A program made the translations under genes and the position numbers. Source: Rhodopirellula bahusiensis (GTDB lineage: Bacteria; Planctomycetota; Planctomycetia; Pirellulales; Pirellulaceae). Taken from it: a stretch of 64,000 nt of DNA. The stretch is from contig NZ_NIZW01000019.1 of NCBI RefSeq assembly GCF_002727185.1, positions 100,990 through 164,989 of the forward strand. The letters run 5' to 3'. This document shows, one piece after another, positions 8,225 to 15,590 of the stretch; within the stretch, counting starts at the first letter, position 1; each line of letters begins with the position of its first letter. The notes below the pieces were generated by a model. The model ran no database searches, had not been told where the DNA came from, and worked only from the letters and a program-made list of their open reading frames with translations.

Positions 8225-8744
8225 CCATTCCAGTCGGTCCAGTGACCAGACAGGGTGGATGCTCGTGCCATTGAGAATGGTTCCGTCGCTGAAGGTGGCT
8301 TCGACGAGGTTGGTTGCCCCGCGTGTGACGAAGCGTCCAGTGACGAGGTTGCCGTGCCCGTCAGAGAGGGGCGGGCAAGATTCAATGGAACGGATGGTTG
8401 CCCAGCCGGCAACATTCAGTTCTTCAAGCTGCAGGTAAAGGTGTGCACCCGCCTGGAAGCCCTGCTCCTCGATCCACGTTAGCGGGCGAAGAAGCTCAAC
8501 CTCGATCCTTGCTCCATCTTCACGCTCGATCTCGGCAGAAAGCAGCCGCCATGTTGATTCGTGTGCGTCGGGAATCGGATTCTCGGCACCGAAGGCTTCT
8601 GGGTTCTTCGAGTCGATTCGGGAGCCGAGTGGAACTTCTGCAATCGGGAGAGCGATTGCAGGCTCAGCCTGAGGGGCCTCCCATGCAATTCCAAGGTCGT
8701 AACTGAACGACTCGCTTGCGTTGGAGGCATAGGCTCGCTCGAGA
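8060..8744 (-). repeat. Truncated Hint-domain DNA repeat, copy B (longest)
   Basis: This is the most complete displaced Hint copy, nearly identical to about 15948-16630 of the giant gene. Its reading frame stays open throughout, from the ERAYASNASES region to VHN. At about 8744 similarity to the giant gene ends. A further 48 bases, in the same frame, run up to the stop codon of the neighbouring Imm11 gene at 8795. The Hint cysteine and pretoxin region are absent. It shares the YRVGD end variant with copy C. Confidence 0.87.
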
Positions 8745-8794
8745 AACTGTTTGGGGATCAGGAGAAGATATTGCGAGCCGGAAAGCTTCAGTAT

Positions 8795-9358
8795 CTACAT
8801 TCCAGTGCTGGCTCTATTGCATTTTTCAAAGGCCATTCCCGTGAGGCGAGCTGATAGGCATGCTTTCATTAGAACCTCACTGACGATAATTGGCACCGGG
8901 AATTCAGTTAATCTAAAGCAGTGAGAGTCTCCCGCCTTCGTTTCGTCGATTGCAAGCTTTACGTACCCGCGAATCTTGCCTGCGAATGCGGTGTCCTCTC
9001 CGCCGATGTCGAGCAGCGATCTGCCGTAATCGATTGCCTGCAAGGCTGACAGTATATTCATCCCGTATAACGATTCGTTGCCGAGTGTCAGTGGCACAAA
9101 TTGAACGTCGTTCTCAACGAGCGGAGCAATAGCAGCTTTGAATGCTTTGGATACGACCGGGATATTGAAGGATGATATTGTAAAATCACGCTTTGCCCCT
9201 TCCTCGAAGACGGAAAATCGAAATGGGACGTCATTAATAGTCTCTCGTTTTGAGAATGACCAGACGTCGTGCCAGTTCCCATTTTCGTCTTCGTGATCAA
9301 CGCCTATGAACCTAGCATTACAGTCGTCAACTTCAATGTCCAAACGGAAGTAGTTCAT
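8795..9358 (-). CDS. Orphan Imm11-family immunity protein
   Basis: The protein has 187 residues with the Imm11 pattern: FNIPVVSKAFKAAIAPLVENDVQFVPLTL, a central YGMNILSALQAIDY, and FPVPIIVSEVLMKACLSARL near the end. Members of this family neutralise toxin tips of polymorphic systems. Here no toxin precedes it; the 217 bases upstream hold only a decayed fragment. It is therefore an orphan immunity gene, perhaps retained for protection against siblings. Its stop codon abuts the in-frame start of Hint copy B. Confidence 0.72.
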   Translation of the reverse strand: MNYFRLDIEVDDCNARFIGVDHEDENGNWHDVWSFSKRETINDVPFRFSVFEEGAKRDFTISSFNIPVVSKAFKAAIAPLVENDVQFVPLTLGNESLYGMNILSALQAIDYGRSLLDIGGEDTAFAGKIRGYVKLAIDETKAGDSHCFRLTEFPVPIIVSEVLMKACLSARLTGMAFEKCNRASTGM

Positions 9359-9399
9359 CGTTCAGCAGTCCGCAAATCTCTACTCGCTTTCGATCTCAA

Positions 9400-9480
9400 T
9401 GGGAGCCAGTTGCAAGGTTGATTGGTGTGCGTTGGAAACCGGAGTTCAGAGCCGAATGCGTTTGCACCTTTGTTCAGGGG
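9400..9480 (-). pseudogene. Possible strongly decayed Hint fragment
   Basis: In the 217-bp gap between two immunity genes, the stretch around 9410-9475 resembles the Hint DNA around the AFGAENRIPDAHES codons. It reads NAFGSELRFPTHTNQ on the minus strand. Resemblance is patchy and by eye only, so this may be chance. Nothing else is recognisable in this gap. Confidence 0.35.
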
Positions 9481-9575
9481 CCCGACGCTGATGCTCGATG
9501 TGTTGCTCCGCTTCACGACGCTAGCTCATTGGCCTCGATGCGGCTGCTAGAAAAGCCTTAAGATCGATTCTGTTA

Positions 9576-9923
9576 CTAGAGCAGGCTTGATGTTTCGAGA
9601 ATAACCCCTTCGCGAGTTCCGACCAACACGTCGGCCGCAATCAAATTGCGAGTGTACTCTGCAAGCACGGTGTCGATATTGGCTAGTCGTCTCCACTCTA
9701 CTGCAAATCGTTCAGCACATCGCTTGCCTATTATTGAAATTAGTAACATGTACTCTCCGGGCCGGCACGTTGTTCTATAGACTTTGGACTGTTCTGCAAT
9801 ATGGCCGACGAAATCGTCGAGTTGAACCAAGTCAACTATGTCAGTCGCGATCGCGATGGTTGGGGCGATTGTCGATCCTTCATTTGGCATGATTGTCGAA
9901 ATTGAAAGTAGCTTATTGGTCAC
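9576..9923 (-). CDS. Small hypothetical protein in the immunity array
   Basis: The protein has 115 residues, with no signal peptide or membrane segment and no family I recognise. It is predicted alpha/beta, with segments such as TIAPTIAIATDIVDLVQLDDF and EYMLLISIIGKRCAERFAVEW. It sits 52 bp downstream of the SUKH-like gene on the same strand, within a block of immunity genes. An immunity role is a guess from context only. Confidence 0.5.
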   Translation of the reverse strand: MTNKLLSISTIMPNEGSTIAPTIAIATDIVDLVQLDDFVGHIAEQSKVYRTTCRPGEYMLLISIIGKRCAERFAVEWRRLANIDTVLAEYTRNLIAADVLVGTREGVILETSSLL

Positions 9924-9975
9924 TTGTTGGTGCTGCCTGTTGTCACTTTAGGTCAATAGATAGATCGTGGGTTCG

Positions 9976-10545
9976 CTAAAAGTCTTGCCAGTCGTAGGTG
10001 TCAAAGATTTGGTTCTGAGGTTGCAAGCTTTTGATGAGTTGTTCACCTGACTGCTCATCTAATGGGTGTATGTTGTAGTTTTCGGGGGCCTGTTCAACTG
10101 TGTTTTTTAGGTCCAATAGATGCTGCATTGATGTCGGTGAGAACATTGGCCGCAAAAGATCGCACATTCGCAGTATATGCTCGCGTGTTTCTCCTTTGGG
10201 AACTCCAGGGTGAGTTTCGTTTGTTCCATAGATCGCGTCTCGAATAAGCTGAAGCACAAAAAATGACTCGATGTCTGAGGCTTGCTCCTCGGCAATCGTG
10301 TCGTCGTGGTAGAACAGTGTCACGGGCGCTTCTGGCAGCTTGGCCACAAGATAGCCCCAGATATCACCGGCTCCATTCACGGCGAAGGGGAGTACCTCGA
10401 CAATTCGGTCTGGGCTAATGTAATTTTCCAACGGTGTCTCGACTGGAAACTTTACGTCATAAATTGCCAGGTTATTCTCTTTGTCACTGAGGCTTTTGAA
10501 GAGCCCCTTTGTCAAAAGACGCTCGTGTTTAGGAGGGAACTTCAT
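9976..10545 (-). CDS. SUKH-like (SMI1/KNR4-type) orphan immunity protein
   Basis: The protein has 189 residues. The central segment VEVLPFAVNGAGDIWGYLVA followed by VTLFYHDDT and DIESFFVLQLIRDAI is the core signature of SMI1/KNR4 (SUKH) proteins: a substrate-like pocket strand, an acidic turn and the final helix. SUKH proteins are a common immunity superfamily against polymorphic nuclease toxins. The gene lies just downstream of a decayed pretoxin fragment (10596-10870) and has no adjacent intact toxin, so it appears orphaned. Family assignment rests on pattern recognition. Confidence 0.6.
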   Translation of the reverse strand: MKFPPKHERLLTKGLFKSLSDKENNLAIYDVKFPVETPLENYISPDRIVEVLPFAVNGAGDIWGYLVAKLPEAPVTLFYHDDTIAEEQASDIESFFVLQLIRDAIYGTNETHPGVPKGETREHILRMCDLLRPMFSPTSMQHLLDLKNTVEQAPENYNIHPLDEQSGEQLIKSLQPQNQIFDTYDWQDF

Positions 10546-10595
10546 TCGTTTACCATCCTTGTTGAAGTATAAACGTACGGATGCGATAGCCCACG

Positions 10596-10870
10596 ATTGG
10601 CGTACACCTGAGCTTCAGGAAGTCCGGGTCGTTAAGTTTCTTCAATGACGCACTTCCGGCGGCTCCCGAGTTGCGTTCGTTCATGGCTACGTTGCCAGCG
10701 ATCTGCCAACCGGTCATGTCGCTGCTGTTGGCTGCTAGGTCGTTGGCCTATTGGATGACGTGGCCCACTGACGCCATCATGTCATCGAACGTGTAGAAGC
10801 TGGCTGCCTTTGATCCCAGTTGAGCGGTTTTGCCAGCACACGCCAGGGGCGATGCGCCTATTGATATTAA
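10596..10870 (-). pseudogene. Decayed copy of the giant toxin's pretoxin segment
   Basis: DNA here aligns by eye with 16698-16965 of the giant gene, the region encoding the hydrophobic pretoxin segment before the Hint cysteine (MTGWQIAGNVAM and neighbours). Many substitutions and frame changes show it is no longer coding. It is the only displaced fragment that extends upstream of Hint, so part of a second chassis gene once stood here. The 244 bases from 10871 to the next gene at 11115 show no gene I can support. Confidence 0.75.
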
Positions 10871-11114
10871 ACCTGCGTCGATCATGCAATCTTTCGCAAC
10901 AGCCCATTATCTGAGCAGCTGGCAACCCGATACTTCCTCATGGATTTTGTGTGAACGCCATGTCACCGGGATTAGGTTTGCACTGATTTCTAGCGGCGTC
11001 CGCGAGCCTATCTTTGCCGAGAACCCAATGCAAATCCTGACCCCAGCGAAGGAGAGAAAGGGTGCGAGATGCGCTTTTGCTTGGGAAAGATTGGGTGCGA
11101 GTCAATGCCGAATA

Positions 11115-11603
11115 TCAGCGGGGCACTACGCGGCGGACACCTTCCATGAAGTCAACCAAGTCTCCGGCGGAGAATAGAGGGTGGGACTTTGTTTTGATCA
11201 TGTTGTAGGAAAGTTCAATACAGCAATCAGCTGCGGGGGTATCTAGGTATGCGCGCACGTAGTCTATCGGAAAGATGGCCATTGATTGATCAGGGGCGGC
11301 GACTGCCAGCAAAGGATTTGCAACACGCTCGCCGCTTTTCCCTATCTGTTTCCAGGCCCAGCCAAACGCTAGTCTTAGTTGCTCTCCCCAAGCAACACCT
11401 AGCAGTACAGAGCCGTCTTCATTGGGCGCAAGCTTTTGCAACGCAGTTGCATCTCGCTGAGCCTGGACAACTAGTTGGCCAATTTGAGCGATAGCCGCAT
11501 CCGGTGAGTCCGTGTCAAGATCGAATCGCTGAATTGCGGTCTCTGTTACGCCAGTGACTAGCTTTCGGTTTTCTTCCGTCATTTCAACGAGCTGGAGTTT
11601 CAT
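11115..11603 (-). CDS. DUF3806-like putative immunity protein
   Basis: The protein has 162 residues. The pattern LLGVAWGEQLRLAFGWAWKQI, followed by AIFPIDYVRAYLDTP, is reminiscent of DUF3806-type proteins found in toxin immunity loci. Its start overlaps the stop of the Imm11 fusion gene as ATGA (11603-11600), so both follow toxin cassette C in one transcript. There is no signal peptide. Assignment is tentative, and the role is inferred from position. Confidence 0.55.
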   Translation of the reverse strand: MKLQLVEMTEENRKLVTGVTETAIQRFDLDTDSPDAAIAQIGQLVVQAQRDATALQKLAPNEDGSVLLGVAWGEQLRLAFGWAWKQIGKSGERVANPLLAVAAPDQSMAIFPIDYVRAYLDTPAADCCIELSYNMIKTKSHPLFSAGDLVDFMEGVRRVVPR

Positions 11604-12610
11604 TGTTGCGGTTTCTTCAGGGGGCGTTTGACCTTGATTCTAGACTTTTCAGTCTTTTTATTGTTTCGATTTCCCTTCCACACGATGACATCCACGGGGT
11701 TTGGCCATTCAATTTGATTGACCAAGGGTTCAACCGCGGTAAAGATTTCTTGTGAGTTAGGCCCACTAAGGTGAATTAGCAATGCCTTTTTGCTGGCTTC
11801 AGTTTGCTCGACACCACCTATGTAGTCGTCGGAGATTTGCGATTGCGAATCGGCAAGGCAGTTAGCGACCTGTTCCGCAATTTTGTAGCCAATGTCAATT
11901 TCACTTTGGGTTGGTTTGGAACCTGCTATCGCTAAGGAAATAGTCATTGATTCGCCATTTAAATTTGCCACATCTCTGCTTCGTAGCCTCGCCGCCTTTG
12001 CCGCTAACTGCTTCCAGTCTGCGTTCTCCTCTAGTGGCCACACCTTGTTGAAGCAAAAGCCATTTAATGATGCCGACTCGACTTGCGACTTGTACTCTTC
12101 GGTGACGTAAACTCGCTGAGGGCACTCTCGGACACGGAAAATGGCATGGCCATCTAATCTATTAGGGTTGAATACGTGATAGTCGATTCCGAACGCAGTT
12201 TCCTTCGAGCTGCCTGGAGCTGGGAAAGATATTTTTGAGTGCTGGCGATCTAGTGCATCCGAAATATGATGAATGTTGAAAATGTAGTACGTTCCAGCGA
12301 CTGTCTTTACAGGAAGTAGCTCTCCGCTTCTCAACAATAAATCTCCTAGTACTTCCACCGCTCTAGGGCTGTAAACAGGGTGTCGAATGGCTACGCGGGT
12401 TAGATCCACGAATGGACGCAATGCACCAGCGACTACAGGTGGGACCCATGCATTTGAGAAGCTTTTGGGAGACCACGATAGCTTAACGCCCAGTCCCGAA
12501 TTGAAATCGTCGTCAAGCGTCCCGCCCCCGAAGAGCGAATCAGCTTGATCGAAATCTATGGCTTCAAATCTTGGGTCATCGAAAGTCATTGACTGTTCAA
12601 ATATCTCCAC
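11600..12610 (-). CDS. Imm11 protein with an extra C-terminal domain
   Basis: The protein has 336 residues. It starts at GTG 12610, which shares a base with the toxin stop (TAGTG); an ATG seven codons later is an alternative. The first 205 residues match Imm11 (DPRFEAIDFD ... VYSPRAVEVLGDLLLRSGEL ... VYVTEEYKSQVESASLNGF). Residues 215-336 form a further alpha/beta domain with ALLIHLSGPNSQEIFTAVEP and a basic tail of Lys and Arg. A paralogue with the same two-part layout lies at 13572-14312. It is the likely immunity partner of the AHH tip just upstream. Confidence 0.72.
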   Translation of the reverse strand: MEIFEQSMTFDDPRFEAIDFDQADSLFGGGTLDDDFNSGLGVKLSWSPKSFSNAWVPPVVAGALRPFVDLTRVAIRHPVYSPRAVEVLGDLLLRSGELLPVKTVAGTYYIFNIHHISDALDRQHSKISFPAPGSSKETAFGIDYHVFNPNRLDGHAIFRVRECPQRVYVTEEYKSQVESASLNGFCFNKVWPLEENADWKQLAAKAARLRSRDVANLNGESMTISLAIAGSKPTQSEIDIGYKIAEQVANCLADSQSQISDDYIGGVEQTEASKKALLIHLSGPNSQEIFTAVEPLVNQIEWPNPVDVIVWKGNRNNKKTEKSRIKVKRPLKKPQQ

Positions 12611-13140
12611 TATACAAATTCTCCATTTAATATGCGCCCGCGAAGGCGGTTTAATGCATCGATCGCATCAGGCTTCGACACCACGCCTTGAAATTCATCC
12701 ACTAGTTCGGTTATGTACTTCGCCTTGTGAGTGCCCAAATGACCTGCTCTCGCCCAGAATCCATTGATAGCGGAATTTGAAAGTCCAGTATCCCTCAATA
12801 GTTTTTGTATTCGCTGCAGTTCGAGTCGCTCTGCAGCTTTGACCCAGCTAAACATTTCGGAAGGTACGATATGCGCCGCGTGATAGAGCGAAACCCCGTT
12901 GTTTGATAGGAACGGAGGTTTCCACACTCCATTTTTCGTCAGGTCCTTGCCCAGTGCCGCGCTGTCGCCGCAGGCATTGTGGACTAAGACCCCAGCGTCA
13001 CCGACCCGATAGACATGCTCGCAGTCGACTTCGATATTGTAAACATCGGTAGGCTGGTGATGGAAGGCTCGAGAAATAAGTTGTAAGGGGCCATCGTTGC
13101 TATGGACTTGTTCGTCGATTTCGAGTTCACCGAGCGGCAC
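12610..13140 (-). CDS. Displaced toxin cassette C: Hint fragment plus AHH nuclease tip
   Basis: From GTG 13140 the frame gives the Hint end (VYRVGDAGVLVHN) and, from codon 12975, a tip of 121 residues. The tip contains AAHIVPSEMFSW followed by GFWARAGHLGTHKAKYITEL, a good match to the AHH nuclease family of HNH/EndoVII toxins. Upstream of 13140 the Hint frame is open but has no start codon, and it ends at a TAA near 13473. It is thus a displaced C terminus without secretion or cleavage parts. The Imm11 fusion gene overlaps its stop. Confidence 0.75.
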   Translation of the reverse strand: MPLGELEIDEQVHSNDGPLQLISRAFHHQPTDVYNIEVDCEHVYRVGDAGVLVHNACGDSAALGKDLTKNGVWKPPFLSNNGVSLYHAAHIVPSEMFSWVKAAERLELQRIQKLLRDTGLSNSAINGFWARAGHLGTHKAKYITELVDEFQGVVSKPDAIDALNRLRGRILNGEFV

Positions 13141-13540
13141 CCATTCGAGTCGGTCCAGTGACCAGACTGGGTGGATGCTTGTGCCATTGAGAACTGTTCC
13201 GTCGCTGAAGGTGGCTTCGACGAGGTTGGTTGCGCTGCGTGTGATGAAGCGTCCGGTGACCAGGTTGCCGTGCCCGTCAGAGAGTGGCGTGCAAGGTTCA
13301 ATGGAACGAATGGTTGCCCAGCCGGCAACATTCAGTTCTTCAAGCTGCAGGTGAAGGCGTGCACCCGTCTGGAAGCCTTGCTCCTCGATCCACGTTAGCG
13401 GGCGAAGAAGCTCGACCTCGACCCTCGCTCCATCTTCACGCTCGATCTCGGCAGAAAGCAGTCGCCACGTTTATTCGTGTGCGTCGGGTATTGGATTCTC
13501 GGTACCGAAGGCTTCTGGGGTCTTCGTGTCGATTCGGGAG
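12976..13540 (-). repeat. Truncated Hint-domain DNA repeat, copy C
   Basis: This copy is nearly identical to about 15948-16515 of the giant gene. A single base difference near 13472 turns the Ser codon of the HEST motif into TAA, so the copy is interrupted in its 5' part. Similarity ends abruptly at about 13540, about 30 bp before the neighbouring immunity gene's stop. It carries the YRVGD end variant shared with copy B. Confidence 0.86.
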
Positions 13541-13571
13541 CGAGAGTGTTGCATCAGTTTAGCGATTTGGT

Positions 13572-14312
13572 CTAAGGAAGCTTAATTGGCTTTTCCATTG
13601 CATCTTTATCCCAATACGGGCTGTCATATGCTGATGCACTTAGCTCTTCCCCCCATGGTAAGGAACGCAACAGGGGTGTGATGTGCGTCAGCAGCTTCTT
13701 TGGGTTTGGGCAAGGCAAGAGAATCTTCGTTCCTTCCGTGTCTGCCAATTCCCCAGCCAAGCCTCCGAGATAGGGGGTGTTTGGTTCGGTTAATATCAAT
13801 GCTTCGGCAATTGCATTGCGAGTCTCGTCCAGGTGTTGAGAAGGGACGCAAACTAATAGCGTCTTTGCCTGTGAGCGTTCGAGGGACTTTGCCTTTAGTT
13901 CCGTGGGGTCAGGGGCTTTTGCCCCCAGTGGCCATATCGGATCGAAGAAGAAACCAAGAAGCTTGGCTGCCTCTGCAGTGTCCACAAAATTTTGAGTCAC
14001 TAGAACTGTCGATAGGTCCTCAGCTAGGCGGAAAGTTGAGAGGTTTTTCAGTTTCGACTCTTTGAGATGATATTCTTCAATATCGAGAAAAAAGTGAGGG
14101 TTCTTCTTTAGTCGCAGACCTTTCGTTCGATCTTGGTTGACAGCACCAGATACCACAGTGAGGGTTTGGTATGCCATATAGTCACCGAACTTCGATCTTA
14201 CCGGAAGTAGCTCCCCATTGGGATCAAGGGCGCGAAAGAGTGCTGCTGTTGCCCGTTTGCTGAAAACTGGTACATGAAAATCGCAACAAGGGAAGTCGTT
14301 GAAAGGGTTCAC
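13572..14312 (-). CDS. Imm11 protein with extra C-terminal domain, probable paralogue with lost start
   Basis: From GTG 14312 the protein has 246 residues. Features are FHVPVFSKRATAALFRALDP, FRLAEDLSTVLVTQNFVDTA, and a C-terminal domain with ILLPCPNPKKLLTHITPLLR like that of 11600-12610. The frame stays open a further 64 codons to 14504 and encodes RDPRFEGFGWDLPGL, matching DPRFEAIDFD at the paralogue's N terminus. The expected start codon there reads ATA (14504-14502), with GAGGAG ten bases before it. The original start therefore seems mutated, leaving either a truncated product or use of ATA. No toxin remains upstream; an ISAs1 relic sits there. Confidence 0.65.
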   Translation of the reverse strand: MNPFNDFPCCDFHVPVFSKRATAALFRALDPNGELLPVRSKFGDYMAYQTLTVVSGAVNQDRTKGLRLKKNPHFFLDIEEYHLKESKLKNLSTFRLAEDLSTVLVTQNFVDTAEAAKLLGFFFDPIWPLGAKAPDPTELKAKSLERSQAKTLLVCVPSQHLDETRNAIAEALILTEPNTPYLGGLAGELADTEGTKILLPCPNPKKLLTHITPLLRSLPWGEELSASAYDSPYWDKDAMEKPIKLP

Positions 14313-14578
14313 GTTTTCCTGGTACGTGAATTCAGGATGATCCCAGACAGCTCCCAGTCGCGGGACATTGAAGTCAGGGGTTTCTGGATAGAAATTTGTA
14401 AAGTCGCAGGTTCGGTCGTTTGGATTGGTTAATCCTGGAAGATCCCATCCGAAACCTTCGAAACGCGGGTCTCTTGCAATTGTGCGAAGTTTGTAAATGT
14501 TTATGTCAAAAAATCTCCTCGCTCAATTTCTTCATTTCTCGCCACTAAATTCCCCGGAGAACCACGGAAGAACGCACT

Positions 14579-15023
14579 CATGGTCGAATCGACGAGCGAA
14601 GCTACTACTTCTACGAGCTCTAAGCGGACCTGCCAGACGTTTCAAGGTGGAAGGGACTCCAAGCCGTTGGAATGTCAATCAGCAACACTGAGCGCCGCAA
14701 GGGCGATGAGATCTCGGTTCGATACTACATCGTTAGTAAGATGCTGCCTAGTGAAGACTTCGCCAGCGCGGTTCGTGGGCATTGGGGAACTGAAAACAGT
14801 TGCCACTGGCAACTTATGTGATCTTCGGCGAAGGCCAATATCGAATCCGCAAGGGGCATGGCGATGAGAACTTCTACACGATGCGGCGAACCGCATTGGG
14901 TCTATTGAAACAAGAGAAAACAGCCAAGTGTGGAGCAAAGAACAAACGCCTCACTGCGGGTTCGGGCGACGGCTACATGGAAAGAGTCGTTCTCAGCACG
15001 TGATTCGCCGTGCAATCGCCCTG
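14579..15023 (+). mobile_element. ISAs1-family transposase relic (3' end)
   Basis: Conceptual translation with stops and a frameshift gives HGRIDERSYYFYEL, then WKGLQAVGMSISNTERR, then FASAVRGHWGTENSCHWQL and IRKGHGDENF ... EKTAKCGAKNKRLTAG. This is the C-terminal third of ISAs1 (H-repeat associated) transposases. An in-frame TAA after YEL and a frame change near 14815 show it is dead. The 3' end CAATCGCCCTG at 15013-15023 looks like the ISAs1 terminal repeat. The relic stands between the last displaced immunity gene and the intact toxin/immunity pair. Confidence 0.8.
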
Positions 15024-15047
15024 ACAATGTAATGAAGTCACTGGAGA

Positions 15048-15575
15048 TTATGTAGCCTTCGTGAATTTGCTGAGTATTTCATTAGCTTCATCGACTAATT
15101 CCGAATGTTTATCTCTCGCAATTTCTTTCAGATCTTCGGTCAAAAACGCGTACAGCTCTGGACGCTCAACGCTACCATGGCACAAATAGCTGATCAGTCG
15201 TGACAAGCAAGCTGATTTTGAGTTCTTACTCAATGAGTGTGAGAGAAACGACTCGATTGATTCAAGCCAAAACTCTAGTCGCTTTAGCATCTCTGGTGTC
15301 GCGAGGCCGTTTCTTCGTATCGGACTCAGTTCCGCGATGCCAAGAAGTCTCAGTGTTTGGCACATTACTATCATGGAGCTAATCAGATCGCGGTCAATGG
15401 CTGACGGTTGGGACAGGTTTCGGTATTCGGAGATTGCCGCCTGCATGAATTCTGCAAACGATTCTTCATTGCAGCCTTTGAACGGTCTGAGCGTTTCTGC
15501 GAGACTCGGTTGTACTCCATTCTCCAATAGAGTGATCCCGCTATGATGCTGCAGGACTGCAAGATTTGAACTCAT
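15048..15575 (-). CDS. Probable immunity protein of the expressed toxin tip
   Basis: The protein has 175 residues, all-helical in appearance, with no signal peptide and no family I recognise. Segments include EESFAEFMQAAISEYRNLS and KRLEFWLESIESFLSHSLS. It starts 15 bp after the stop of the giant toxin gene on the same strand, the canonical place for the cognate immunity gene. Function is inferred purely from this position. If confirmed it would be a new immunity family or a divergent member of a known one. Confidence 0.62.
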   Translation of the reverse strand: MSSNLAVLQHHSGITLLENGVQPSLAETLRPFKGCNEESFAEFMQAAISEYRNLSQPSAIDRDLISSMIVMCQTLRLLGIAELSPIRRNGLATPEMLKRLEFWLESIESFLSHSLSKNSKSACLSRLISYLCHGSVERPELYAFLTEDLKEIARDKHSELVDEANEILSKFTKAT

Positions 15576-15590
15576 TTGAATTAACTTCCC

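Noticed and set aside
8479..8730. Independent small proteins in the other frames of the Hint repeats (also 7978-8415, 12984-13331, 15929-16303, and 8181-8438 on plus)
   Set aside because: The same shadow frames recur in each repeat copy because the DNA is repeated, while only the Hint frame has family motifs.
10830..11177. Plus-strand gene of 115 codons
   Set aside because: It begins inside the decayed pretoxin fragment and runs into the 3' end of a supported immunity gene; it has no recognisable features.
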